NCBI GenBank assembly: GCA_022823225.1
Contig: JAJDXM010000015.1
Location: forward strand, 1-64,000
Reading direction: 5' to 3'
Source: Gemmatimonadota bacterium
GTDB lineage: Bacteria; Gemmatimonadota; Gemmatimonadetes; Longimicrobiales; Gaopeijiaceae
Length of the DNA stretch: 64,000 nt
The position numbers and the translations under genes are program-made. Below the pieces are notes generated by a model. That model worked only from the letters and a program-made list of their open reading frames with translations, searched no databases and was not told where the DNA came from. Within the stretch, counting starts at the first letter, position 1; every line of letters begins with the position of its first letter. This document shows, piece after piece, positions 54,555 to 63,748 of the stretch.

Positions 54555-54908
54555 ATGACTCTGCTCACCCAGATCCTGATCGGAGTGGTGGCGCTTCTGC
54601 TCGGCGTGCTCCTCGGGTTGCCCGGGCGGTACGGCGGGAGCGGGTTGCGCCCGGGACGATGGCTCGTTCATCGCGGTGACGAGGAGCGCGTCGGGAGGCA
54701 CGACGTGGCGGAGTTGGCGGAGCTGGAGCGCGAACTCGGCAAGGAATGGAAGCAGAGCAGGAGGGCGACACGGCATTTCACCCTGATCAACTGGATGAGG
54801 AAGGATCAGCGGGGATCGCATCGCCGGCGTTCGCGGCGCTACTTCAACACCGCCGCGCCGGAGGACAGCACGCCGAAAGTCAGGATCAGCAGGCGCCGCC
54901 GGCGGTAG
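54555..54908 (+). CDS. Small membrane protein with basic C-terminus
   Basis: Protein of 117 residues. One N-terminal hydrophobic helix (TLLTQILIGVVALLLGVLLG) is followed by a soluble helix rich in Glu/Lys/Arg and a very basic tail (RISRRRRR). No family recognised. ATG 54555 is 40 bases after cutA. The start and composition are reasonable, but homology is needed. Convergent with the DUF445 gene, seven bases apart. Confidence 0.55.
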   Translation: MTLLTQILIGVVALLLGVLLGLPGRYGGSGLRPGRWLVHRGDEERVGRHDVAELAELERELGKEWKQSRRATRHFTLINWMRKDQRGSHRRRSRRYFNTAAPEDSTPKVRISRRRRR

Positions 54909-54915
54909 CCGGCCG

Positions 54916-56484
54916 CTAGCCCAGCAGCGAGTCCACGAGCAGCAGGATGCCCCCGATGAAGGCCCCCAGGCCGTAGCCCAGGAAGATGATTGTGCGGAGT
55001 TCGCGGTGCGTCACGCGCTTGACCAGTTCCTCCATTCGCGCGACCGGGAACTGCGCGACCTTCTGCTCGACCCGTCGCGCGACGTCCAGACGCTTTACCA
55101 CCGACGGGATCTGGGCCTGGATTCCCCTCCACAACGGCTCGCTCGCCGCCTGGCGGATCCGGTCGGCCGCGCCGGTGGGCAGCAGCCTCGCCGGCCGCCC
55201 GATCGGCCTTTCCAGAGCGGCGGCGGCGAGGCGGCGCACGCCCTCGTTGTAGATCGTCGCGGCGGCTTCGGTCCTGGCCGCGGCAACCACCCACTCGGAG
55301 GCCCGTTCCGGGGACACTTCCTGCAGCAACTCGCCCCAGGTCCTCCGGGAGACCCGCGCCAACCCGGATTCCAGCCTCTCGGTGACGTAGTCCCGGGCGG
55401 CGGGATCCCTCACCAGCTCCACGAACCACGCCGCCAGCGTTTCGACGGTCTGGGACACGCCGGGGTCGCCCGGCTCGCCCAGCACGTCCGTGACCGGCCG
55501 GTCCAGAAGATCGCTGATTGCGTCGCTGATGCCCTTTGCGGTCGCCTCCTCGGCTTCCTGCTCGCGAAACATGCCGGCGATCCGCTCCGCACCCTCGGAC
55601 TGAATCGTGCCGAAGACCTTGGTGATCGTTTCCTCGTTGATGATGAACCGGGCAACCACTCGCTGATGGAAGCGCAGGTCCTGCAGGAAACGGCGCAGCA
55701 GGTCGCGGGTGACCTTCTCGAGTCGGAGCCGCGTGGCCGGGCGTTCCAGCAGCGATCCAAGCCGCTGAATGACGAGCGGAATATAGCCCGCGATCGCGTG
55801 TTCCATGGTGGGAATCACGCCCGGCGGGAGGAGATCCCTCAAGGTCAGGTCGGGTCTCAGAACCCTTTCAGAGGCGTCCCGGAGGTACTCGGCGACCGTT
55901 TGGTGGAAGCGTTCGCTCGACACCCCCGTTTCGAGGAGTCCGGCCAGGATCGCCGCCAGCTTCGCCTCCCGGCCCGGCGCGAGAATGTCGCTGACGGGCT
56001 GGTCCGCCACGAAGGTCGCGAGCTCCGAGGCGCGTTCCTCGACGGACTGGGCGAAGTCCTCGGAGTGGAGATGCCGCCCGATCCGCGCGATGGTGTGGTC
56101 GAGCACGTCTTCGATGATCGGCTCCGCCTCCGCCATTGCCTCGGGCCCGAGAAGCTCGCGCACGGAACCCCGTTCCACCTCAAGAACCTCGTTCATGAAC
56201 CTGGATAGTCCGGTGTCGAAGGCCTCGCGGAACTCCGGCGCGGAAAGAACCCGGGTGAGGTCTTCTTCGGTCAGCAGCCGGTTTCCCACGGCGCCGCCGA
56301 TCGCGGCGGCCAGCCTCGCCTGGTTCTTGGGCACCGCACCCTGGAGGAAACCGATGCGGACACCGAGGAACTTCGGCGTGCGGTAGGGGTGGAAGAGCAT
56401 CCAGATGGCGACGGTGTTGGTGAGCCCGCCGGCCAGCGCACCGCTCACGATCGTGACGATCGCACGCAACAGGGCTTCGTTCAC
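54916..56484 (-). CDS. DUF445-family membrane protein
   Basis: Protein of 522 residues. N-terminal helix (LLRAIVTIVSGALAGGLTNTVAIWMLF) with FHPYRTPKFLGVRIGFLQGAV is characteristic of DUF445 (YheB/YjiN-like). A long helical central region follows, with a C-terminal membrane segment (IIFLGYGLGAFIGGILLLV). Function is poorly known. Length is usual. It is followed upstream by a lipoprotein gene after seven bases. Confidence 0.88.
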   Translation of the reverse strand: MNEALLRAIVTIVSGALAGGLTNTVAIWMLFHPYRTPKFLGVRIGFLQGAVPKNQARLAAAIGGAVGNRLLTEEDLTRVLSAPEFREAFDTGLSRFMNEVLEVERGSVRELLGPEAMAEAEPIIEDVLDHTIARIGRHLHSEDFAQSVEERASELATFVADQPVSDILAPGREAKLAAILAGLLETGVSSERFHQTVAEYLRDASERVLRPDLTLRDLLPPGVIPTMEHAIAGYIPLVIQRLGSLLERPATRLRLEKVTRDLLRRFLQDLRFHQRVVARFIINEETITKVFGTIQSEGAERIAGMFREQEAEEATAKGISDAISDLLDRPVTDVLGEPGDPGVSQTVETLAAWFVELVRDPAARDYVTERLESGLARVSRRTWGELLQEVSPERASEWVVAAARTEAAATIYNEGVRRLAAAALERPIGRPARLLPTGAADRIRQAASEPLWRGIQAQIPSVVKRLDVARRVEQKVAQFPVARMEELVKRVTHRELRTIIFLGYGLGAFIGGILLLVDSLLG

Positions 56485-56491
56485 GGGCGGG

Positions 56492-57460
56492 CTATCCCTG
56501 GAAGTGGCGGAGGAAGCCGCTCACCGCCACCTGCTCCCCGTCGATCGTGATCTGGCCGGCCACTTCATAGACGACCAGCACCGGCAGAATGGCACCGTCG
56601 CCATCGTGCAACTGCACATGCGAACTCACCGCCTCGAATTGACCCTCGAGCCGTCCGTCGGCGGACTCGATTCGCCAGAGGACCGGCACGTCGCGGCGCG
56701 CGCGCTCGACACTGCGGGTCTCCTCCCAGGCGACCTCGACCTCCGGCCAGAAGAGCTCCCGGGCACCTCGTCGTGACCACGCCCGGTAGCGTCCCGGTCC
56801 TTCCAGGTTGGCGATCACCAGTTGGAGGGCGTCGCCCGCGGTGAGCAGCCCGAGCTCGGCCGAGTCTTCCCGTCCGTCGGCGCGTACCGCGAAGGCGTCC
56901 AACACCAGCCCGGTCGTCTCAACGTCGGCGAGGCGTACGGCCCCCTCGAGCAGACGGTACGTCGCACCCCGCTGGCCGCTCCACTCCACCACGGTCTCGC
57001 CCATACGCATGGAAAGATCGCGCACGCCTTCGCGGTAGTAGATCTCCTCCAGCGCGTCCTGGAGACCCACCACGAGGCGAGCCGGCCCGCGCGGCACGAT
57101 CCGCCACGGTGTCCGCGTCGGCTCCGTCACCCAGTCGTCCTCCATGAAAAGACGCCACTGGCCCGCGCGACGGAGCCAGCCGCGGATCGACCTGTGGACG
57201 CCATCGGCTTCGATTCGGTTTTCAAAGTCCCATGGAACCAGAAGCGCCGAATCACTCGTGGTCTCGATGAAGGCGACGGTTCTGAGGTACAGGGTGCCGG
57301 GTGCGACCGCGGTCCCGGCCGTCGCTGCGCCGGCGGGGCCACGGTCCCCTTCGGCGCCGGGCGACTCGCTGTCCGGCGCGCCACCGGTGCATGCGGCCGC
57401 GAGCGCGGTACCCATCGCCAGCACCGGCCGCCGCGCCGCCCGAACGCAGCGGGGACTCAT
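56492..57460 (-). CDS. Lipoprotein of unknown function, possibly lipocalin-like
   Basis: Protein of 322 residues with a lipoprotein signal (GTALAAAC) and an Ala/Gly-rich linker. The body is beta-rich, with GWLRRAGQWRLFMEDDW and a C-terminal GQITIDGEQVAVSGFLRHFQG that recalls the end of AttH/carotenoid-hydratase-like lipocalin domains. That resemblance is weak. ATG 57460 overlaps the DUF1499 stop by four bases, so the two products probably act together. Confidence 0.7.
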   Translation of the reverse strand: MSPRCVRAARRPVLAMGTALAAACTGGAPDSESPGAEGDRGPAGAATAGTAVAPGTLYLRTVAFIETTSDSALLVPWDFENRIEADGVHRSIRGWLRRAGQWRLFMEDDWVTEPTRTPWRIVPRGPARLVVGLQDALEEIYYREGVRDLSMRMGETVVEWSGQRGATYRLLEGAVRLADVETTGLVLDAFAVRADGREDSAELGLLTAGDALQLVIANLEGPGRYRAWSRRGARELFWPEVEVAWEETRSVERARRDVPVLWRIESADGRLEGQFEAVSSHVQLHDGDGAILPVLVVYEVAGQITIDGEQVAVSGFLRHFQG

Positions 57461-57846
57461 TCCACGGCCTGCCGGCCGTCGGCGCCGAGTGCGCGATCCA
57501 GGGCGGTGCAGAACCGGCGGATGCGGCGTCCGTTGACACCGAAGTCACCTCCAGGGTGCCTGCGCCAAGCGGTCAGGTCCACGCGCGTCTGGACGTTTTC
57601 GTCCAGCGAGACCCGGATCACGAAGTCGGCCGGGAAACGAAGGATGAGCCCGCGGACCCGCGCTTCGAGTACACCTTCCTGATCATCCGCACGGGGAGCC
57701 ATCCAGCCGCGCAGTCCGCCGTTGGCGAGCCGGGCCGCAGCGTCCCAGACCGTCCCGAAGGGAATCGCATAGGTCCGGCCAGGCAGTTTCGGGTCGCCAG
57801 CATCCGCGCTTCCCTGTGCGGAGCGGTCGGTGAATCCCTTCCCCAT
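57457..57846 (-). CDS. DUF1499-family protein
   Basis: Protein of 129 residues starting at ATG 57846. Family pattern: TYAIPFGTVWDAAARLA, LRFPADFVIRV and RRIRRFCTALDRALG. DUF1499 proteins have unknown function. A longer form from 57969 exists but its N-terminus does not fit the family. Divergent from the nucleotidyltransferase at 58031, with 184 bases between, where the two promoters should lie. Confidence 0.75.
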   Translation of the reverse strand: MGKGFTDRSAQGSADAGDPKLPGRTYAIPFGTVWDAAARLANGGLRGWMAPRADDQEGVLEARVRGLILRFPADFVIRVSLDENVQTRVDLTAWRRHPGGDFGVNGRRIRRFCTALDRALGADGRQAVE

Positions 57847-58030
57847 TCTGTCGGTCGCTGTCCTTGCAGAAAGCGGCTTCCGTTCCCAGCCCGATGCAAT
57901 CGACGCGCTGCGCGCGGCCGTGGTTCCATCGCTCGGGCTGCCGGTCTTCAGGAAGCTGTCCAAGGTCAAGGTGCGAGGTCAACACCGGGAATTCCTTCAG
58001 TACGGGTGGCTGCTCCGCTATCTTCACCGG

Positions 58031-59050
58031 ATGAAGGCCGTTATTCCGCTGGCAGGCAGGGGCACGCGCCTGCGACCGCACACCCATCTCACACCCAAGC
58101 CCCTGATCCGCGTGGCCGGCAAGCCGGTTCTGGACTACATCCTGGACGATCTGCTCGAGGTGGGTGTCTCGGAAGTCATCTTCGTCGTCGGCCACTTGCG
58201 GGACTCGATTCGGACGCATATCGAAACCAGCCAGCCCCGCATCCGAGCCCGCTACGTGGTGCAGGAGATTCAGGACGGCACAGCTGGCGCGGTCGCGCTG
58301 GCCCGGCCCTGGGTGGACGGCGAGCTGCTGATCCTCTTCGCCGACACCCTCTTCGAGGTCGACCTTACGATAGCCGGCAGCCTCGACGCGGGTCGCTCCG
58401 GCGTGATCTGGGCCAAGGAGGTTGAGGACTACAGCCGCTTCGGCGTGATCGTGACCGACGCCAACGGCGACATGACCCGCATCGTCGAGAAGCCCCGGGA
58501 ACCGGTGTCCAGGCTGGCCAACATCGGGCTGTACTACATCCGCGACCACGAGCTGCTCTTCGAGGGGATCGAGGACACGCGAACGCGCGGGCCGGGCCCC
58601 TCGGGGGAGTACTACCTCACGGACGCCTTCCAGTACATGGTGGACGCGGGCGCCCGGATCCTGACGGCGCCGGTCAGGACCTGGCTCGATGCCGGCAAGG
58701 TGGATGCCCTCCTCGACGCCAACCGGTATCTTGTCGGGGTGGGTGGAGGCAGGGGCGGGGTGGACCGGGCCGCGACCGTGTCGGGGTCGGCGATCTCGCA
58801 GCTCTCTCGGATCGAGGCGGGGGCCCGCGTGACGAACTCCCGGATCGGGGACAACGTCACCGTCGAGGCGGGTGCCCGGGTGTCCGACTCGGAACTGGGC
58901 GACACCATTGTCGGGGCGGGCGCGAGGGTGGAGCGGAGCCGGCTGCACGGTTCGCTGATCGGAAGTCACGCCGTGGTGACAGGGTGCCGGGGATGCCTCA
59001 ACATTATGGATCATTCGGAGGTGCGCGGCGGACCGCCACCCGGCGCATGA
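58031..59050 (+). CDS. Sugar-1-phosphate nucleotidyltransferase (NDP-sugar pyrophosphorylase)
   Basis: Protein of 339 residues. N-terminal signature PLAGRGTRLRPHTHLTPKPL and product-binding regions (DGTAGAVALARPWV, FGVIVTD, NIGLYYIRD) give a glucose-1-phosphate thymidylyl/uridylyltransferase-like catalytic domain. The C-terminus has a short left-handed beta-helix (AGARVTNSRIGDNVTVEAGARV) as in GlmU/GCD1-like enzymes. ATG 58031 is the natural family start. It makes an NDP-sugar for surface glycans or, less likely, trehalose/glycogen. The LeuA-like gene follows after 13 bases. Confidence 0.9.
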   Translation: MKAVIPLAGRGTRLRPHTHLTPKPLIRVAGKPVLDYILDDLLEVGVSEVIFVVGHLRDSIRTHIETSQPRIRARYVVQEIQDGTAGAVALARPWVDGELLILFADTLFEVDLTIAGSLDAGRSGVIWAKEVEDYSRFGVIVTDANGDMTRIVEKPREPVSRLANIGLYYIRDHELLFEGIEDTRTRGPGPSGEYYLTDAFQYMVDAGARILTAPVRTWLDAGKVDALLDANRYLVGVGGGRGGVDRAATVSGSAISQLSRIEAGARVTNSRIGDNVTVEAGARVSDSELGDTIVGAGARVERSRLHGSLIGSHAVVTGCRGCLNIMDHSEVRGGPPPGA

Positions 59051-59063
59051 TGAAGGAGCCACG

Positions 59064-60311
59064 ATGAACGGCGAGGGATTGATCCACGACTGGAATGTGG
59101 AGGAGTTTGACACGCTGGCGTGGGGCAGGCACGTGGAGCTGAACGACGAGACGCTCCGCGACGGTCTCCAGTCTCCCTCGGTAACGGATCCGCCCATAGA
59201 AGCCAAGATCCGGCTCCTCCACCTCATGAGCCAACTGGGTATCCATTCCGCCGACATCGGTCTTCCCGCCGCGGGGCCGAGAGCCGTGGCCGACGTCACG
59301 CGTCTCTGCGAGGAGATCCGCGACTCGAAGCTGTCGCTCCGTCCCAACTGCGCCGCACGCACGGTCGTTGGGGACGTGGTGCCGGCGGTCGAGATCACGC
59401 AGCGCACGGGCGTGGTCCTCGAAGTCTGCGCCTTTATCGGCAGTTCGCCGATCCGACTCTTCGCCGAGAGCTGGACGCTGGACCGGATACTCCGCACGGC
59501 GGAGCAGTCCGTATCCTTCTGCGTGAAGGAAGGCCTGCCCGTCATGTTCGTCACCGAGGACACCACGAGGGCGGACGGGGAGACCCTGAAGGCACTCTAC
59601 GGCACCGCCATCAGAGCCGGAGCCCGCAGAATCTGCCTGTCGGACACGGTGGGCCACGCCACGCCCTCGGGAGTGCGGTCGCTCATCCGCTTTGTCAGGC
59701 GCGAGATCATCGATCCCTCGGACGCGAACGTCAAGCTCGACTGGCACGGCCACCGGGACCGCGGCCTGGGCCTCGCCAACGCGCTGGCCGCGATCGAGGC
59801 CGGAGCCGACCGCATCCACGCCACGGCGATGGGAATCGGCGAGCGGATCGGCAACGTCGAAATGGACCTGCTGCTCGTCAATCTGGCGCTCGCCGGCGTC
59901 CACACCGCGGATCTCTCGCTCCTCTCGGAGTACTGCGAGCTGGTGTCGCGCGAGTGCGACGTCCCCCTTCCCCCCAACTACCCCGTCATCGGTGCGGACG
60001 CCTTCCGCACGGCTACGGGCGTGCACGCGGCGGCGATCGTCAAGGCGCACGCGAAGGGTGCCGACTGGCTGGCCGACCGCGTGTACTCCGGGGTGCCCGC
60101 ATCGCTCGTTGGCCGGCGCCAGGTGATCGAGGTGGGACCCATGTCCGGGATTTCGAACGTCAAGTACTGGCTGCAAGAGCGCGGCTACGATCCCGAAGAC
60201 GCCGGGCTGTGCGCGCGGATCTTCGCCCGCGCCAAGGAGGTCGACCACACGCTGTCCGAGGAGGAGGTGCTCAGGATCGTCGAGGAGGCTCGCGCCCGGC
60301 CGGTCTCGTGA
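59064..60311 (+). CDS. 2-isopropylmalate synthase/homocitrate synthase-like enzyme
   Basis: HMGL-like TIM barrel protein of 415 residues. The first signature is NDETLRDGLQSP; the second is in HGHRDRGLGLANALAAIEAG then HATAMGIGERIGN. The LeuA C-terminal regulatory domain is missing, so it cannot be feedback-regulated in the usual way. It condenses acetyl-CoA with a 2-oxo acid; the exact acid is unknown (isopropylmalate, homocitrate or methylmalate-like). It is followed by the phosphate two-component system, an unexpected partner. Confidence 0.87.
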   Translation: MNGEGLIHDWNVEEFDTLAWGRHVELNDETLRDGLQSPSVTDPPIEAKIRLLHLMSQLGIHSADIGLPAAGPRAVADVTRLCEEIRDSKLSLRPNCAARTVVGDVVPAVEITQRTGVVLEVCAFIGSSPIRLFAESWTLDRILRTAEQSVSFCVKEGLPVMFVTEDTTRADGETLKALYGTAIRAGARRICLSDTVGHATPSGVRSLIRFVRREIIDPSDANVKLDWHGHRDRGLGLANALAAIEAGADRIHATAMGIGERIGNVEMDLLLVNLALAGVHTADLSLLSEYCELVSRECDVPLPPNYPVIGADAFRTATGVHAAAIVKAHAKGADWLADRVYSGVPASLVGRRQVIEVGPMSGISNVKYWLQERGYDPEDAGLCARIFARAKEVDHTLSEEEVLRIVEEARARPVS

Positions 60312-60312
60312 A

Positions 60313-61053
60313 ATGAACTGGAGAAGCAGGAAGAAGCGCGACGGACCGCGACGGATCCTGGTGATCGAGGACGACCCCGGCATTGCGGCACTGGTCGCCT
60401 ACCAGCTGACCAGGGCGGGATACCGGGTGCGCTCGGCGGCGAGTGGGGACAGCGGACTCGACTCGATGCACCGCGAGATTCCCGATCTCGTCGTGCTGGA
60501 CCGGATGCTGCCCGGACTCTCTGGCGACGAGGTCCTGAAGTCGATCCGCCAGGATCCCGCGACCCGGGCCATTCCGGTCCTGATGCTCACGGCCAGGCGG
60601 GAGCCCACCGACCGGATCGAGGGGCTGGAACTGGGAGCGGACGACTACCTCACCAAGCCGTTCAGTCCCAGGGAATTGGCGTTGCGGGTCGATGCGATCC
60701 TGAAGCGGATTCACGAGTTCGGCGACGCCGGTGCGGATGAGCGGGTTCTGGAGGCCGGCGGTCTGGCGCTGGACCTGGGATCGATGCGCGTGACGCTGGA
60801 CGGCGAGGAGTTGCCGGTCACGCCCACCGAGTACCGGCTGCTCCGGGTTTTGCTGGAGGACAGGGGACAGATGAAGGAACGGGCCGAACTCCTCGAAGCG
60901 GTATGGGATCTGGATGGCAGGGGGAGGGACGGGATCAGGGAGCGGACCGTGGACATGCACATCCGCCGTCTTCGCACGAAGCTGGGAGATGCGGGAGACC
61001 GGATCGAGACCGTCCGCGGCTTTGGTTACCGGTTCAGGGCGGAGAGAAGGTGA
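60313..61053 (+). CDS. phoB: PhoB-like response regulator
   Basis: OmpR/PhoB-family regulator of 246 residues. Receiver domain: acidic pair in VIEDDPG, phospho-acceptor Asp in LVVLDRMLPG, switch region MLTARREPTDRIEG, and Lys in LTKPFSPRE. C-terminal winged helix: LPVTPTEYRLLRVLLED, RTVDMHIRRLRTKLG and VRGFGYRF. Coupled by GTGA to the kinase, then PstS and PstC, so the target is phosphate starvation genes. Confidence 0.93.
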   Translation: MNWRSRKKRDGPRRILVIEDDPGIAALVAYQLTRAGYRVRSAASGDSGLDSMHREIPDLVVLDRMLPGLSGDEVLKSIRQDPATRAIPVLMLTARREPTDRIEGLELGADDYLTKPFSPRELALRVDAILKRIHEFGDAGADERVLEAGGLALDLGSMRVTLDGEELPVTPTEYRLLRVLLEDRGQMKERAELLEAVWDLDGRGRDGIRERTVDMHIRRLRTKLGDAGDRIETVRGFGYRFRAERR

Positions 61054-62828
61054 GGCTTCCGCTCAGGGGCGTGACCAGCCTGTCGGGGGCTGGCGTGGTG
61101 CTTGTGCTGAGCGCCACTGCATGGGCGGTTGCCCGGGCCGTGGCCAGCGAGGCCATGCAGTCGGAGGCCGAGCGTCACCTGGCGGCGGCAACCGCGCTGG
61201 GAGCCGAGCGGCTCCAGGGAGCGCAGTCGCAATCGCTGGACGCCGTGGTTGTAGCCCTCGCCCGCGAAACGGGGTACCGGGTGAGTGTCTTCGATGCCGG
61301 GGGGCGTCTGGTCGCCGATTCGGATCTTGGACCGTCGGCGGCGGACCGGATGCCGGATGAGGTGTCGCGCAGTGAGGTCGAGGGGGCGTTGGGCCGCGTC
61401 ACGGCATCTTCGCGGCGGGTGAGTTCCCTGGACGGGCGGCCCTACCTCTTCAGCGCAGTGCGCCAGTACCGGGGTGGGCGTCCGGTGGTGATCCGCTTCG
61501 GAACCCCGGTTGGGCCGATGTCCGCGGCCGCGGGAAGGGTCGCGCGCGGCGTTGCCCTGGGCGTCCTGATGGCGGGAATCGTCGGAGTATGCGTCCTCTA
61601 CCGATGGACCCGCACGATCACGGCCTCGCTGCACGACATCCGGGGACTTCTCGTCCGCATCGGTGCCGGCGAGACCGGTGGCGCCCGGGTGAAGTTGTCC
61701 CGTTTCAGCGAGCTGGCGCGCGTGGGATCGGCGGCGAACCGGATCAGGGGGGAGCTGAAGGAGCAGCTCGGCAGAGTGTCCCGGGAACGGGACGAGCTCA
61801 CCCAGCTGATGGACGAGGTCGGCGAGGGGATGATGGCGCTGACCAGCGACGCCCGCATCCTGCGCATCAATCCCGCCGCGCTGGAGCTGTTGGGACTGGT
61901 GGAAGTGCTCCCGTTCTCGCCGGTCGGGTCGATTGTGCGGGATCCCGTCCTGAGAGACCTTCTCGAGGCCTCCGTGGTTCGCCCCGAAGGCCGCCTCGAG
62001 GTCACGGTAGGCGACCGCGAACTGGAGGTTCGCACCAAGCGGGGCACCGAGGGAGGCGCGGTGGTTCTCCTGGTGGACATCACGGAGATCAGGCGCCTGG
62101 AGGCGGTGCGATCCGACTTCGTCGCCAATGCGTCGCACGAACTCAAGACGCCGCTGACGGTCATTCGCGCCGCCGCCGAGACGGTGATGGACGACAAGCT
62201 TCCCGCCGATCTGCGGAGCCGGTTCCTCAGGTCGATCGAGGGCAACACCGTGCGGCTGCAGCGCCTGGTCGACGACCTGCTGGACCTCTCCCGGTACGAA
62301 TCCGGGGCATGGCGCCCCGAGCGCGACCCGATCCCGCTGGGACTGGTGGCGCGTGAGGCCTGGGAGGGACTGGAGAAGCGCTGGATCGATCGGGAGATCG
62401 ACTTCCGGGTGATCGGAGACGGCGAGGCGATCGCCGACAAGGGCGCCGTCTACCAGATCTTCCGCAACCTCTTCGAGAACGCGCTGCGGTTCGTGCCCGG
62501 CGACGGGGCGAGGATCGCGGTGCGCATCGGCGGCGTGGGCGAAATGATGGAGGTATCGGTCGAGGACAACGGTTCCGGCATCCCCGCCTCGGCACTTCCC
62601 AGGATCTTCGAGCGCTTCTACCGGGTGGACGCTGCCCGGTCCCGCGAAGAGGGCGGTACGGGACTCGGTCTGGCGATCGTGCGCCACCTCGTGTCGAGCA
62701 TGGGCGGCGAGGCGTCCGCGAGCAGCGTGTGGGGATCCGAAACCGTCATCACATTCACGCTTCCCGGCCCGAAGGCGCGCGAGCTGCTCTCCGGGACCCG
62801 GACCCGTTCCCCGGGGGCCGACCGATGA
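61050..62828 (+). CDS. phoR: PhoR-like sensor histidine kinase
   Basis: Kinase of 592 residues, GTG start. Two membrane helices flank an extracytoplasmic region of about 140 residues, then a HAMP-like segment, a PAS-like region (ILRINPAALELLG), HisKA with ASHELKTPL and an ATPase domain (NLFENALRF, DNGSGIP, GGTGLGLAIV). Length is greater than E. coli PhoR because of the periplasmic sensor. ATGA-coupled to pstS. Confidence 0.93.
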   Translation: MRLPLRGVTSLSGAGVVLVLSATAWAVARAVASEAMQSEAERHLAAATALGAERLQGAQSQSLDAVVVALARETGYRVSVFDAGGRLVADSDLGPSAADRMPDEVSRSEVEGALGRVTASSRRVSSLDGRPYLFSAVRQYRGGRPVVIRFGTPVGPMSAAAGRVARGVALGVLMAGIVGVCVLYRWTRTITASLHDIRGLLVRIGAGETGGARVKLSRFSELARVGSAANRIRGELKEQLGRVSRERDELTQLMDEVGEGMMALTSDARILRINPAALELLGLVEVLPFSPVGSIVRDPVLRDLLEASVVRPEGRLEVTVGDRELEVRTKRGTEGGAVVLLVDITEIRRLEAVRSDFVANASHELKTPLTVIRAAAETVMDDKLPADLRSRFLRSIEGNTVRLQRLVDDLLDLSRYESGAWRPERDPIPLGLVAREAWEGLEKRWIDREIDFRVIGDGEAIADKGAVYQIFRNLFENALRFVPGDGARIAVRIGGVGEMMEVSVEDNGSGIPASALPRIFERFYRVDAARSREEGGTGLGLAIVRHLVSSMGGEASASSVWGSETVITFTLPGPKARELLSGTRTRSPGADR

Positions 62829-63748
62829 CGGCCTGCCCGGTCCGCCTGGCCGGCTTCGGGCTTGTGGCGGCGCTGGCAGCCGCTTGCGGCGGAGACGGCG
62901 TCGCGGTGGTTGTGGGGGGCTCCGGCAGCCTCCATCCGCTCTCCGAGGCCGTGGCGGAGTCTTTTGTCGGGACGGCGCCCGGGCGCCGGCTGGCGGTGGG
63001 CTATTCGGGGACGGCCGGAGGTCTCAGGCGCCTTTGCCGCGGAGAGATCGATATTTCCGCAGCGTCTCGCAGGATATCCGCGATGGAGGCGGATGCATGT
63101 AGAGCAGCCGGGTTTCGGTATGTCGAGATACCGGTCGCCAGAGACGGCATCGTCCTCGTGGCCCACCCGTCCAACACGGTCGTGGACTGCCTGACGCTGG
63201 AGGAGCTGCGACGCCTGTGGGGACCGTCCGACGATGTTCGGAGCTGGCGCGACCTGAGGCCCGACTATCCGGACGAGAGGATCCGGTTCTTCGGACCGGG
63301 TCCGGGCTCGGGCACCTTCCGCTACTTCACCGAGGTGGTCGTGGGGCGGCCGGGGGCCAGTCGTTCCGACCATTACCAGACCGCGAACGACGACATGATC
63401 GCCCGCGGGGTTGCGGGTGACCGCTGGGGACTGGGCTACCTCGGCAGCGCCGCGCACATGCACAACAGGGACCGCCTGCGCGCCATCGCGGTGGACACGG
63501 GATTCGGGTGCGTGCCCCCCTCCGCGGAGGCCGTGGCCGATGGGCGGTACAGTCCGCTCGCGCGGGAACTCTACCTCTATGTCGGCACGTCTTCGCTGGC
63601 CCGGGACGATGTGTTCGACCTGGTCGCACACTATCTGGACATGGCCGCGCGCCTGGGACCCGAGCTCGGCTACGTGGCGCTGCCGGAGGCGGAATACGGG
63701 CGCAGCCGGGCCGTTCTGGCCGCGTCCCGGAGGGCGGCGCGGCCATGA
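62825..63748 (+). CDS. pstS: Phosphate ABC transporter substrate-binding lipoprotein
   Basis: PstS-like protein of 307 residues. Signal with lipobox LAAAC, then VVVGGSGSLHPLSEAVAESF, GYSGTAGGLRRLCRGEIDIS and GPGSGTFRYFTEVV, which supply phosphate-binding loops with Ser/Thr/Gly. Overlaps phoR by four bases and pstC by four bases, so the sensor, binding protein and permease are produced together. Confidence 0.92.
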   Translation: MTACPVRLAGFGLVAALAAACGGDGVAVVVGGSGSLHPLSEAVAESFVGTAPGRRLAVGYSGTAGGLRRLCRGEIDISAASRRISAMEADACRAAGFRYVEIPVARDGIVLVAHPSNTVVDCLTLEELRRLWGPSDDVRSWRDLRPDYPDERIRFFGPGPGSGTFRYFTEVVVGRPGASRSDHYQTANDDMIARGVAGDRWGLGYLGSAAHMHNRDRLRAIAVDTGFGCVPPSAEAVADGRYSPLARELYLYVGTSSLARDDVFDLVAHYLDMAARLGPELGYVALPEAEYGRSRAVLAASRRAARP